Below are positions 26,962 to 36,119 of a stretch of DNA of 64,000 nucleotides, one piece after another. Source of the stretch: Euryarchaeota archaeon UBA605 (GTDB taxonomy: Archaea; Thermoplasmatota; Poseidoniia; Poseidoniales; Thalassarchaeaceae). Numbering within the stretch: position 1 is the stretch's first letter; each line of letters opens with the position of its first letter. Under the pieces are notes generated by a model that worked only from the letters and a program-made list of their open reading frames with translations, was not told the origin of the DNA and did not search any database. Position numbers and translations under genes: made by a program. The stretch spans positions 62,001 through 126,000 of the forward strand of contig DATY01000013.1 in assembly GCA_002504905.1 (NCBI GenBank). The letters run 5' to 3'.

Positions 26962-27755
26962 GATGTTGTAAAAAATTTATCGATCAACAGTGCAACTTCC
27001 AATAATAATACAATTGGTCCTCCCACTAAGAACATTGAAATCGGGTCTGGAGGTGACAGTACAGCTCCTAGCAATAGTGCAAAAAACCAGATTAATCCTC
27101 TATTTTCAGTCAAACTTGATCTACTAATTATCCCAGTTCTTAATAGTAATAATGTCACTAAAGGTGTTTGAAAACTCATTATAGATCCAAAGAAGAGACC
27201 TATAACAAATCCTAACCATGACTGTAATTGCCAAGTATTAGTTAATCCAACATTACTTGCATCATTTGCTAGAAAATCTAGAAGCATTGGAATTAGTATA
27301 TTATGAGCATAAATAGCCCCAATTATTCCTAGTCCAATCGAAGAAAGGGATACTAAAAATAAAATCAAAATTTTAGATTTTTTTTGGTTAATCTTTTCTG
27401 TATTGGATTTATTAATAATTTTACTTCCATTCCATGACATGTCTATAATTATCATAGTAAATGCCATTGCTATCGCTATCTGTGTTGCAATTCTTAATCG
27501 TAGTAAGATCACTTCCATAGGCTGAATAATAATTAATTCAACTCCCTCGGGAAGGTATCCGTTTGCTTGTAAAAACCAACTAATTATATCTCCTGAGATA
27601 GGATAACCTAATGCTAAACCAAAGATAAAGATACCAAAAATTAGAGTAATTCTACCTCTTAGATATCTAACTAGATTTACAAATTCAGCCATAGGGATAA
27701 TGTCCCTCTGCCTGCCTTCCATGTAACTGCGTAGGCGTTCAGTTACTGAATACAT
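26946..27755 (-). CDS. tatC: twin-arginine translocase subunit TatC
   Basis: Receptor and core of the Tat pathway, which exports folded proteins with twin-arginine signals. About 269 residues with six membrane segments. Seen: EFVNLVRYLRGRI (usual H-L-x-E-L-R-x-R region), IIIQPMEVILLRLRIATQIA and the conserved late motif LSPPDPISMFLVGGPIVLLLEVAL. I chose the ATG at 27755, 14 bases after the stop of the upstream DRG gene; the longer frame from 27839 would overlap that gene by 70 bases. No tatA gene is visible nearby. Confidence 0.9.
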   Translation of the reverse strand: MYSVTERLRSYMEGRQRDIIPMAEFVNLVRYLRGRITLIFGIFIFGLALGYPISGDIISWFLQANGYLPEGVELIIIQPMEVILLRLRIATQIAIAMAFTMIIIDMSWNGSKIINKSNTEKINQKKSKILILFLVSLSSIGLGIIGAIYAHNILIPMLLDFLANDASNVGLTNTWQLQSWLGFVIGLFFGSIMSFQTPLVTLLLLRTGIISRSSLTENRGLIWFFALLLGAVLSPPDPISMFLVGGPIVLLLEVALLIDKFFTTSQSSV

Positions 27756-27769
27756 CGCTGATAGATTTT

Positions 27770-28885
27770 CTATCTTCTCAGTATTATTGAGAGAATATCT
27801 CCATCTTTTAGAAGGTGATCTAGACCCACTCTTTGCCAATCGAATTTACCGCTCGGCCCTTTAACTCTTGCATATCTAAATTTTCTTACGAAATCCCTAT
27901 GTAATTTTACACAAACATCTCTTACTGTAGATGTATCTTTGATAATCAGTGGCTCTACTAAATCAGCTTCTTGACCTTGAGGCTTCAGAAAAATAGACAT
28001 GAAACGTAAATTTTCAAATACAAAATCTTTCATATTCACAATACCTTTTCCTGTTTTTGCTGATACTTCAAGTACTGGCCAATTGAGTGGGATCATTTCC
28101 ATAGTTCTTTGAATATCTTTTTCATTTGCTAAATCCACCTTATTAATTACCACGACTGCATTGCTGTAAACTCTATTTCCTGCCAACGTGTCTACGATAT
28201 GATCATCTGTCACATCTGTTCTCAATGTAACGGTTGCAGAAACAATTCCAAAACTTCTTACAATTTCTTGAATCTCTTCATGAGTTAGATTTGTTTGTTT
28301 AACTGTGGATCTAACAACGATACCACCTTTATTTGATCTTGTAATGAATACCTGAGGTTTCTTTTGGTTTAATCTCATACCTGCTCTCCATAATTCTAAG
28401 TCTAATATGTCGAAGTGAGATTCTTGGAACGGATCAAGAACGTATAATACCATATCTGCCCCTCTAATTACATTAAGAATCTCTTTCCCTCTACCTTTTC
28501 CTTCTGCTGCTCCTTTGATTAATCCTGGCAAATCAAGAATTTGTATCTTAGCACCTTTATGTTCCATCAAACCTGGAATACAAGTCAGTGTCGTAAATGC
28601 AAAATTTCCTACTTCTGATTCCACTTCTGTCAACTGAGATATAAGGCTTGATTTTCCAACGCTTGGAAAGCCCACTAATGCTACAGAGGCATCTCCTGAT
28701 TTCTTAACTTCGAAACCTGGCCCGCCTCCACTAGATTTAGCGTGAGCCTGTGCTTTTTCTTTTCGCGCTTTAAGTGCTGCAATTTTAGCCTTCAATTTTC
28801 CAATATGGGCATTTGTAGCTTTATTTTTTTGCGTTTTTCCAATTTCTTCTTCCAGAGATTTGATTTGCTCATCGATTGTTGCCAT
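27770..28885 (-). CDS. DRG-family GTPase (Obg-like) with TGS domain
   Basis: A 371-residue developmentally regulated GTP-binding protein, a translation-associated GTPase shared by archaea and eukaryotes. An N-terminal helix-turn-helix coiled region rich in Lys (1-50) is followed by the G domain (G1 GFPSVGKSS, G3 DLPGLIKGAAEGKGRG, G4 NKVDL) and a C-terminal TGS domain (about 305-371) ending KDGDILSIILRR. Length agrees with the family. It is upstream of tatC on the same strand, with a 14-base gap. Confidence 0.93.
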   Translation of the reverse strand: MATIDEQIKSLEEEIGKTQKNKATNAHIGKLKAKIAALKARKEKAQAHAKSSGGGPGFEVKKSGDASVALVGFPSVGKSSLISQLTEVESEVGNFAFTTLTCIPGLMEHKGAKIQILDLPGLIKGAAEGKGRGKEILNVIRGADMVLYVLDPFQESHFDILDLELWRAGMRLNQKKPQVFITRSNKGGIVVRSTVKQTNLTHEEIQEIVRSFGIVSATVTLRTDVTDDHIVDTLAGNRVYSNAVVVINKVDLANEKDIQRTMEMIPLNWPVLEVSAKTGKGIVNMKDFVFENLRFMSIFLKPQGQEADLVEPLIIKDTSTVRDVCVKLHRDFVRKFRYARVKGPSGKFDWQRVGLDHLLKDGDILSIILRR

Positions 28886-28917
28886 AATTAATCTCCCCTT
28901 CGCAACCGATGCTCATG

Positions 28918-28932
28918 TGACTGGCCCAGTCA
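28918..28932. repeat. 15-base palindrome TGACTGGCCCAGTCA
   Basis: Two perfect 7-base arms (TGACTGG and CCAGTCA) around one central base, in the 119-base divergent gap between the DRG GTPase and the unknown gene at 29005. A candidate regulator site. Confidence 0.4.
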
Positions 28933-29004
28933 TCTATTCTTCAATTGAATGCCTAACCGATAGTTCATTGTGTACTTCTCTTTGGCTAGGCCCGAGGTAC
29001 GGAC

Positions 29005-29682
29005 ATGGCAGATGTAATTCTAAATCTTGTTCATCATTCTAATTTTAAAAAATTAGTATCATTACCCCTTCAAGAATTATTTGAAAAAGTAGAAGATAGC
29101 TCATTGAGAAATTATCGACCTGAATTAGATAATCGATTCCATAGAGATTTTGATGTTGATTTAGAAGGAGATATAATGGAATGGTCTGATAAAACTCCAG
29201 GTCTAGTATTATCTGATAATTTATATTCTCAACCAATTAAAGAATCAGAAATTGCTGAATTAACAATTCTTTTGGCGAAATGGTGTTCATTTTCGGAATG
29301 GCGTTGCTGGGATGCTCGTCTCTTTTTGTATGTTGAACCTATGTTGAAATACAATATTTCTAGTCCTAATGAATTCCTTAATTTTTCATTATGGAATGAT
29401 TTCATGAATTCGCTATCGAAAACTGATAGGAGATCCTACTCGGAATCAGTGGTTCTTGATTGGATGAGTAGGAGAGAAGAATTAGGGGAAACAATGGAGC
29501 CTTCCGAGGATCCTAGAATATTGCCTACTATGAATTCTCATAGAACTTCCAGTGAATCATTACACATATTTCTCAATAGTTTTGACTCAAAAGATATTAG
29601 TTTACTTATTGGTCGGGAATATTTAGAACATGAGTTATGGAGTCTTAATGGAAATTTTTTATACGGAGTGAAGGTGGATTAA
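29005..29682 (+). CDS. hypothetical protein upstream of nadM
   Basis: I do not recognise this 225-residue soluble protein. It is acidic and aromatic (WCSFSEWRCWDARLFLY near residues 92-108), without membrane segment, signal peptide or obvious catalytic motif. It lies two bases before nadM and is very likely co-transcribed with it. A divergent promoter region with a 15-base palindrome lies upstream. Confidence 0.65.
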   Translation: MADVILNLVHHSNFKKLVSLPLQELFEKVEDSSLRNYRPELDNRFHRDFDVDLEGDIMEWSDKTPGLVLSDNLYSQPIKESEIAELTILLAKWCSFSEWRCWDARLFLYVEPMLKYNISSPNEFLNFSLWNDFMNSLSKTDRRSYSESVVLDWMSRREELGETMEPSEDPRILPTMNSHRTSSESLHIFLNSFDSKDISLLIGREYLEHELWSLNGNFLYGVKVD

Positions 29683-29684
29683 GA

Positions 29685-30299
29685 ATGTCAAAATTACCTT
29701 TAATTCCACCCCCACCATCTGATTTTCCTGATTCTGGTTTTGTAGTTCTAGGGCGTTTCCAACCATTTCACAAAGGACATGCCGCAATGATAATCGCTGC
29801 CGAAGAGATTCGTTTAGAAAATTACCCAGAATTGAAATTAATTATCGCAATTGGCTCTTCAAACAGAACTCAGACGCTAAAAAATCCTTGGTCCGAAACT
29901 GAAAGAATCGAGATGATAATGTATTGGCTTGAAAATGAAGCGAATTTCGATGCCACAATCGTATCTATTCCTGATATTGAAGATCCTCCAAATTGGGTTA
30001 GCCATGCAGAAAGATATCATGGAAAGTCTGGAGTATTGTTCAGTAGCGATATCAATACTTGTGAATTATATCAGGCATCAAAATGGTCGGTAATTTCAAC
30101 CTCACTAATTGAAAGAGAGAGATTTGAAGGATGGAGAGTACGTGAGACAGCTAGAATGCTTTCTACAATAAATGACGAAGATGCTATCAAAATGATTTTA
30201 GGACAATCTGTTCCGAAATCAATTATTGTTTTCTTAATTGAAAATGACTATCTAAAAAGACTAGCATTTTTGGGAGAAGGTGGAGAACCTGTAGGTTAA
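29685..30299 (+). CDS. nadM: archaeal nicotinamide-nucleotide adenylyltransferase
   Basis: Joins NMN (or nicotinate mononucleotide) with ATP to make the dinucleotide, the step before NadE. The 204-residue protein has the nucleotidyltransferase motif GRFQPFHKGH near residues 23-32, the strand LIIAIGSSNRTQT, ENPWS-like KNPWSETERIEM and the C-terminal ISTSLIERERFEGW, where the archaeal family usually has the ISxTxIR motif. Slightly longer than the family norm (about 170-180). It overlaps the convergent lipoprotein gene by four bases. Confidence 0.9.
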   Translation: MSKLPLIPPPPSDFPDSGFVVLGRFQPFHKGHAAMIIAAEEIRLENYPELKLIIAIGSSNRTQTLKNPWSETERIEMIMYWLENEANFDATIVSIPDIEDPPNWVSHAERYHGKSGVLFSSDINTCELYQASKWSVISTSLIERERFEGWRVRETARMLSTINDEDAIKMILGQSVPKSIIVFLIENDYLKRLAFLGEGGEPVG

Positions 30300-32362
30300 T
30301 TTTCTATTAGATCTTCGGGACTAAAATCACAATATCCGTTACAAGTATCTATAATTGTTCCATCGGATAGGAAATTGAATGCCATTTCCCTGGCTATTGG
30401 TAAAACACCTATTGCATCATGTGCTGGATGAGGCTCTTCACCGTATTCATTTCCTACTGGAGCTTGCAGGTATCCTCCATCAAAGAATACTCCTACTGAT
30501 CCTACATGCCCCTCATCTACAATATTGATTCCATAGGGTGTAATTGTTGATGAATTGAGTAAAGCGATATCGCCCGTTCTCATCATTCTTGCTGACGAGA
30601 TATTAGAAATCTGTAAGTCAGAAATTGAAAATAAAGTCATCAATTCGAATGGTTGTATTTGATCATTGAAACCCCCTTTCCTCAAACTCAAGAATGTGTC
30701 TGTTTCAGTCGAATCCCAAAGTGACTGCATTATTGACATTGCAACTGCTCTGTCTAATTGATTATCATATCCATATTCACTAGCGAAAACAAAATAGAAT
30801 TTATCAAATTGTGTACATCTCTCAATAATATGTGAAAATGATGAACCTCCTGCCCACAATACTCCTCTATTCAAATCAGGAGATAATCCAATTATTGAAG
30901 GCCCCCTCAAAGCCCCATTTGAATATCCAGTGTAAGTTGGATTTGTTGTGTTTACCATCTTCGTACCTTCTTCACCATTGTAAAAATCAGGTAAATCAGA
31001 GCAGACTCCCATGAATGTTTTTATCATGACAACCTGATTAATCATTGCCTGCTCCAATCTTTCAGCCTGATGTTGGAAGTAGTGCATGTTTAAAACAGCA
31101 TATTCAACGCTTGCGAAATCATCATCTGCCCACCCATAAAAACTAGTTCCTAACATTGCAACATTATTTTCATTAGCCCATCCGCTGAGGCTATTTGTAT
31201 TCCCATTTCCTAGGAATCCATGGCCCCAAATTATCAAATCAGCAGGTTCTTGACTTTCTACAGCAGAATATGGTATGACTAACCAGAATGGAATCTCCCT
31301 ATTTTCCACGAAAACCGGAGTTCTATCTTCTGCGGATGTTCTCCTAATTAGAGTCGGAGGAAAGAACGATTCTGTATATTGAGGTGCAGTAAAGGTTCCA
31401 GTAATCAGCCAGTGACTCGCATTCCCTCCTTTAGTTTTCATTTCATTAGATTCTATCGTACATCCTATCCCATTTCCAGTTCTCTCTAAAGCATCGTTCC
31501 TCATTGAAATCAGAGGTCCGATAATTGATTCAGTTGAAGAGGTGTGAAAACTCCAAGCGGTTTGTAGTTGATTAATTGAAATATCAGTATTTACTTCTAT
31601 CCAAGAGAATAAATTTTGAAACGTAGATCTTCTATTTTCAATATCTAAGGATGAAGTAATTACTTGATCTCTTAATGCAGCAAAGCCTTCTGGAGTAGGG
31701 ACTAATTCTCCATTCTCATCTGTTAAACCTGATATGATCACTACATATGGCGTATTATGTTCCAATGCTTTGATTGTTCTAATGTGAAGTATAGTCGGCT
31801 GATCAATCTCAGATCTTACATCAAGTTCTACCCAGTGAGGGACCAATTCTCCTGTTAATTTATTCATTAAAACTGTAGAGTGTCCGCTTTCCAAGCTTTT
31901 TGAAATACTATATTGTCCTGCTAATTGTGAGACATCAGGTTCTTTAGTAAAAGCAGTCATAATTTGTGTATTAGGACTTGCTCCATCCATCTGATTCAAA
32001 ATTGGTATCTCTATAGGGTCAACTGTTCCTGAACCCGGTATAGTATTCGAAGAATAATGAATTCTCTTACCTGTAACTGTAGTTTGATCATCAACTAGAA
32101 AAGCATCAGAAGGGAAAGGTAGCATACAATGAATTGAATTTGTATTATCACAACCATCAATATGTGGGATTTCAAGAATTTCCTGAGGCTCTTCGTACAA
32201 ACAGCTTTCATCATCAATTGTAGCATTTTGATTGTAATTTAGTGCATTTGAATCAGTACAACCCAAAATTTCGAAAACCTCATCAGTTATCTCATCGTTA
32301 ACAGCAGTACATCCCGAGAGCACCATGGATATACATAATAAAATCACGAGAATTCTATTCAT
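30296..32362 (-). CDS. lipoprotein with alpha/beta-hydrolase-like domain
   Basis: A 688-residue exported protein. The N-terminal signal ends in a lipobox LSGC (cysteine near residue 18). A short disulfide-type motif CTDSNALNYNQNATIDDESC follows, common at the N-termini of marine secreted proteins. The body has the strands of a large lipase-like hydrolase: DLIIWGHGFLGNGN (oxyanion region) and TGYSNGALRG, a G-x-S-x-G-like nucleophile elbow (GYSNG), with late HPAHDAIG as a possible histidine. It resembles the bacterial 'virulence factor lipase' group; the substrate is unknown. It would be anchored on the cell surface. Confidence 0.75.
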   Translation of the reverse strand: MNRILVILLCISMVLSGCTAVNDEITDEVFEILGCTDSNALNYNQNATIDDESCLYEEPQEILEIPHIDGCDNTNSIHCMLPFPSDAFLVDDQTTVTGKRIHYSSNTIPGSGTVDPIEIPILNQMDGASPNTQIMTAFTKEPDVSQLAGQYSISKSLESGHSTVLMNKLTGELVPHWVELDVRSEIDQPTILHIRTIKALEHNTPYVVIISGLTDENGELVPTPEGFAALRDQVITSSLDIENRRSTFQNLFSWIEVNTDISINQLQTAWSFHTSSTESIIGPLISMRNDALERTGNGIGCTIESNEMKTKGGNASHWLITGTFTAPQYTESFFPPTLIRRTSAEDRTPVFVENREIPFWLVIPYSAVESQEPADLIIWGHGFLGNGNTNSLSGWANENNVAMLGTSFYGWADDDFASVEYAVLNMHYFQHQAERLEQAMINQVVMIKTFMGVCSDLPDFYNGEEGTKMVNTTNPTYTGYSNGALRGPSIIGLSPDLNRGVLWAGGSSFSHIIERCTQFDKFYFVFASEYGYDNQLDRAVAMSIMQSLWDSTETDTFLSLRKGGFNDQIQPFELMTLFSISDLQISNISSARMMRTGDIALLNSSTITPYGINIVDEGHVGSVGVFFDGGYLQAPVGNEYGEEPHPAHDAIGVLPIAREMAFNFLSDGTIIDTCNGYCDFSPEDLIEN

Positions 32363-32387
32363 ATCCTAACCAATAGAACTTTAGTTA

Positions 32388-32912
32388 TCAATTTTGGTCT
32401 TCAGTAACAATAACTTTGACCGGCCTTAAAACACGTTCATGGAACATATATCCCTGTTCAATTACTTCGATAACTGTGCCCGGTTCCTTTCCTTCGGGGG
32501 CAGGAATTACTGCAATTGCTTCCATGAATGAGGGGTTGAATACTTTATCTAAAGCATCAATCTTTTCTACTCCCTCATTTTCTAGAACTAACTTCAATGT
32601 CTTCGCAGTCAAGTTAACTCCTTCAATAAATTTTTCTGATTCGCTATTCTCGATCGAAATTGCTTTTTCTAAATTATCCAATACTGGGAGTATTTTTGAA
32701 GCCAAATTCATACCTGAGAACTTCATCAAGGTATTTCTCTCCCTGGCATATCTTTGTCTTAGATTTACTAATTCAGCGGCAGAATATTGTTTCTCTTTCT
32801 CTAATTCCTCAATTTTTCCCTCAAGAATTATTATTGGGTCTACAATTTCAATTTCATCTGATTTTTCTTCCTCAGATAACTCCTCAATAGACTCGTCACC
32901 CTCTTCTGTCAT
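32388..32912 (-). CDS. grpE: GrpE nucleotide exchange factor
   Basis: Releases ADP from DnaK in the Hsp70 chaperone cycle. About 174 residues: an acidic N-terminus, a long coiled-coil (about 30-75, with NLRQRYARERN), and the C-terminal beta domain (VFNPSFMEAIAVIPAPEGKEPGTVIEVIEQGYMFHERVLRPVKV, seen in pieces). Bacterial-type chaperone genes such as this are widespread in Thermoplasmata-related archaea. No dnaK or dnaJ lies in the window. I chose the ATG at 32912; a TTG at 32927 would add five residues and is also possible. Confidence 0.92.
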   Translation of the reverse strand: MTEEGDESIEELSEEEKSDEIEIVDPIIILEGKIEELEKEKQYSAAELVNLRQRYARERNTLMKFSGMNLASKILPVLDNLEKAISIENSESEKFIEGVNLTAKTLKLVLENEGVEKIDALDKVFNPSFMEAIAVIPAPEGKEPGTVIEVIEQGYMFHERVLRPVKVIVTEDQN

Positions 32913-32955
32913 GACCCTTGGTTTCAATCATCCTTCAAGAATCCGATGGTCCAAG

Positions 32956-34734
32956 TTATTCGAGATAGAAGTATTCTCCAGCAATCTTTTGTTCTCTATC
33001 TTTCCGACTATCTGGTTTATTGATTCGTGGTCTATGAGACTCATGATCTCTCCTGAAAGTTACATTAACATCTTTTAAGAATTTATTCATACCTTTTCTT
33101 AAACCTAGTGGGCCAATAGCATTTCCTACTTTTCCGCCTTCTCCATCAAAAACTAATAATGAATCACTTACTATATCAATAAAATAGATGTCATGATCTA
33201 TCACCATGGCAGCCTTTTCGTTGCTTTCCATGGTTCTTCTGATTGCTTTAGCAGCCTCCATCCTAGCATTTGCATCAAGATGTGCACTTGGTTCGTCTAG
33301 GAGATATAAATCAGCCTCTTTTCCTAAGCAAATTACAATACTGACTGCTTGTAATTCTCCCCCAGACAACTTCTTAGCTCTCAATTCTAGTAATTGGTCA
33401 ACTTGCAACGGTCTGACAACCTGTGTATGAAACTCACCAGTTCTCCATTTATGTCCTAATTCAGTATTCAACCAATCTTCTACAGTTCCTTCGAAATCAG
33501 TATTTACATGTTGAGGTTTGTATGAAACTTTTGCCTCCATTGTACACCAACCTTGATCTGGTTCGATTTCTCCCGCAATCATTTTCACCATGGTAGTTTT
33601 TCCAGTTGCATTAGGCCCCACAACTCCTACAACTTCTGCACTCCTGACCATTCCTTGACCTGTCTTCAACTGGAAACTTCCCAGAGTTTTTTCCATATCT
33701 CCCCATTTTAGAATTGGTAAACCAACTTCTTCGCCTCTAACCCTACCTCTCAGGAATTGTATAGGTTTATCTCTAATTCTAACATTTTCTTCTTTTAAGA
33801 ACCCTTCAAGGTATGCATTAATAGCGCTTCTAGTTGATCTAGCAGGAGTGAATATTCCGAAAGCTGCTCTTTCTCCGTATACAATGTGTAAAAGATCACA
33901 TAAAACGTCTAGAATTGCTAAATCATGCTCCACTACAATTACTCTTTTACCCATCTCTGCTAAATTTTGTATTATCTTCACAATTCTCATTCTTTCATGT
34001 ATATCAAGGTAAGATGAAGGCTCATCAAAGAAATATACTTCAGCCTCTTTTAGCATAGTCGCACATATGGCGACTCTTTGCAACTCCCCACCAGATAATT
34101 GCCCTATATTCCTGTCTAAGATATGTGTTATTGCTAATAATTCTGCATATTTCTCCAACTCATCTCTTTCATCAACTTTCTCAAGAAGTTCTCTAGCATT
34201 CCCATCAAAAATCTTAGGTAATTTATCAATATATTGTGGCTTAACAGCAATCCTAACTCCATCATCAGCGACCAATTTTAGATAGTCTCTCAATTCACCT
34301 CTAGGGAATGATTCAATGATATCATCCCATTCTGCAGAGTTAATAGTCCAGTCTCCTAAATTTGGTTGAATAGATCCAGATAACAGATTTATTGCAGTAG
34401 ATTTCCCCATCCCATTAGGGCCCAGTATTCCAACAACCTGCTCTTCTCTAGGCGCTGGTAGTCTAAATAATCTAAATCCATTTTGATCATATCTATGGGT
34501 CATTTCTCCATCTAGTTCTTCCGGTAAATTTGTAATTATTAATGAATCAAAGGGACATTTATTCACACATATCCCACATCCTATGCAAAGAGGTTCAGAG
34601 ATTATCGGTTTACCACTTGAATCATCAAGTATGATACATTCTATTCCATTCCTTACTGGTGGGCAATAAACCCAACATTCAGCGTTGCATTTTTCCGGGC
34701 TACACCTATCTTCAAGAAGTACAGCCACTCTCAT
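32956..34734 (-). CDS. ABCE1/RLI ribosome recycling ATPase
   Basis: Splits ribosomal subunits after termination. About 592 residues: an N-terminal iron-sulfur domain with two [4Fe-4S] clusters (cysteines in DRCSPEKCNAECWVYCPP and PLCIGCGICVNKCPF), then two ATPase cassettes with Walker A GPNGMGKST and GPNATGKTT, signatures LSGGELQRV and LSGGELQAV, and Walker B FFDEPSSYLD and LLDEPSAHLD. Typical length and order for archaea. The ATG at 34734 has a GGGAGAT site upstream; a TTG at 34749 is less likely. Confidence 0.96.
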   Translation of the reverse strand: MRVAVLLEDRCSPEKCNAECWVYCPPVRNGIECIILDDSSGKPIISEPLCIGCGICVNKCPFDSLIITNLPEELDGEMTHRYDQNGFRLFRLPAPREEQVVGILGPNGMGKSTAINLLSGSIQPNLGDWTINSAEWDDIIESFPRGELRDYLKLVADDGVRIAVKPQYIDKLPKIFDGNARELLEKVDERDELEKYAELLAITHILDRNIGQLSGGELQRVAICATMLKEAEVYFFDEPSSYLDIHERMRIVKIIQNLAEMGKRVIVVEHDLAILDVLCDLLHIVYGERAAFGIFTPARSTRSAINAYLEGFLKEENVRIRDKPIQFLRGRVRGEEVGLPILKWGDMEKTLGSFQLKTGQGMVRSAEVVGVVGPNATGKTTMVKMIAGEIEPDQGWCTMEAKVSYKPQHVNTDFEGTVEDWLNTELGHKWRTGEFHTQVVRPLQVDQLLELRAKKLSGGELQAVSIVICLGKEADLYLLDEPSAHLDANARMEAAKAIRRTMESNEKAAMVIDHDIYFIDIVSDSLLVFDGEGGKVGNAIGPLGLRKGMNKFLKDVNVTFRRDHESHRPRINKPDSRKDREQKIAGEYFYLE

Positions 34735-34802
34735 ATCATTATCTCCCAAGTATTTTACTCAATATATCTTCTATCATTCAGCCTAAATTAGGCCTATTTT
34801 GT

Positions 34803-36053
34803 TCATAATGCAAAGAAACGAAATCTAACATAAATATATGCTGCTAGACCTATTTTTTCGGTTTTTGATAATTGTGTCCTTTCAGAAAAAACGTCCCCAT
34901 GGTTTTTCTCTATTTTTTTCATTATCGAATGATAGAATGTAGTCATAGCCGCAGGGGAGTATCTACTAGATTTATCTAGAAGTGGAAATAATTTCATCCC
35001 CCTCTCTCTATATTTATCTGCTCTCTTTATGTATTCTTTCACAAAAGGTTTCCATCCTGGATGTTTCAAGATATCTTTCCCATTTTTCAAATCTTCTTCT
35101 GAAATTCCATATCTGTTAAGATCCTCTATTGGAAGGTAAATCCTATCTCTCTCAATATCTTCAGCAACATCTCTTAGAATATTTGTTAATTGCATGTAGA
35201 TGCCCCATGATTCCGCATATTCTTTCGCCCTTTTATCATCATAACCGTAAATCTCTATGCATACTAGACCAACGGTTGAGGCTACCTTGTAACAGTATGA
35301 ATATAGGTCTTCAAAAGTTTCATATCTATTTCGATGAAAATCTTCTTCCATTCCACTTATCATATCATCCAATAATTGTCTAGAAATTCCATATTTATTC
35401 ACAGTATCTTTTAATGCGATAAAAATTGGATCAGTTGATGTCATTCTGCCATACGCAGTTGATAATTTCTTCCTGTAGTAGAATAACTGTGACATTTTGT
35501 CATTGTAAGAAGATCTATCTAAGACTGGTACTCCCTCAATCAGTCTCTCAATTTTACTCCTGTATTCGATTGATTCCTGGTTTTCTTCGGAACCTCCCGG
35601 AAAATAATCTACATAATCGCCATCGGCAATATCATCAGCTCTCCTACAAAATGCATAGTAAGCCATTATAGATCTTCTTTCTTCTTCTGGTAGATATTTG
35701 AAAGAATGATAGAAATTTCCAGCTTCTCTACGAGTTAACTCTTCACAGTAATCGTATGCAGATTCTACAACATCTGATGGTAACTTATTTTCTGACCACA
35801 AAGCGGCGTCAATATGTGAAAAAGGATTTACTAATTCTCCTCTAGAGCCAATCACTCCCATGAAGAAAGCACCTTCTCTCAGTGTTTCTAAAGCGGTAAT
35901 ACTGATTGCATGAACGGCTTCTTTAGTTACATTAACTGCTTTACGTACTCTTTCAATTGGAACAGAATTATTTTCATCGGATACTAAAGAAATAGATTTC
36001 CCAAGGTCATACATGACCTCTGGTTCGGAATCACTAATCTGTCCTCCCGGCAT
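34803..36053 (-). CDS. crtB: phytoene/squalene synthase family protein (CrtB-like) with N-terminal extension
   Basis: Head-to-head condensation of two isoprenyl diphosphates, probably two GGPP to phytoene at the start of carotenoid synthesis. Both aspartate-rich motifs are present: RRADDIADGDYVD and LRDVAEDIERDRIYLP. The core matches CrtB (YCEELTRREAGNFYHSF-type start near residue 104), but about 100 residues precede it with no family resemblance. A second family member follows 66 bases downstream of the other end on the same strand. Carotenoids could serve retinal for rhodopsin, which is common in these plankton; no rhodopsin gene is in the window. Confidence 0.87.
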   Translation of the reverse strand: MPGGQISDSEPEVMYDLGKSISLVSDENNSVPIERVRKAVNVTKEAVHAISITALETLREGAFFMGVIGSRGELVNPFSHIDAALWSENKLPSDVVESAYDYCEELTRREAGNFYHSFKYLPEEERRSIMAYYAFCRRADDIADGDYVDYFPGGSEENQESIEYRSKIERLIEGVPVLDRSSYNDKMSQLFYYRKKLSTAYGRMTSTDPIFIALKDTVNKYGISRQLLDDMISGMEEDFHRNRYETFEDLYSYCYKVASTVGLVCIEIYGYDDKRAKEYAESWGIYMQLTNILRDVAEDIERDRIYLPIEDLNRYGISEEDLKNGKDILKHPGWKPFVKEYIKRADKYRERGMKLFPLLDKSSRYSPAAMTTFYHSIMKKIEKNHGDVFSERTQLSKTEKIGLAAYIYVRFRFFAL

Positions 36054-36119
36054 ACTACTTTCATACCAAGCCCAATAGATTCATTATTGAACTTCACGCA
36101 GGATTGTACAGCCCGTGAA

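Noticed and set aside
32416..33078. Plus-strand open frame of 220 codons over grpE and the end of the ABCE1 gene
   Set aside because: It spans two recognisable minus-strand genes and encodes a Ser/Phe-rich sequence typical of an antisense shadow.
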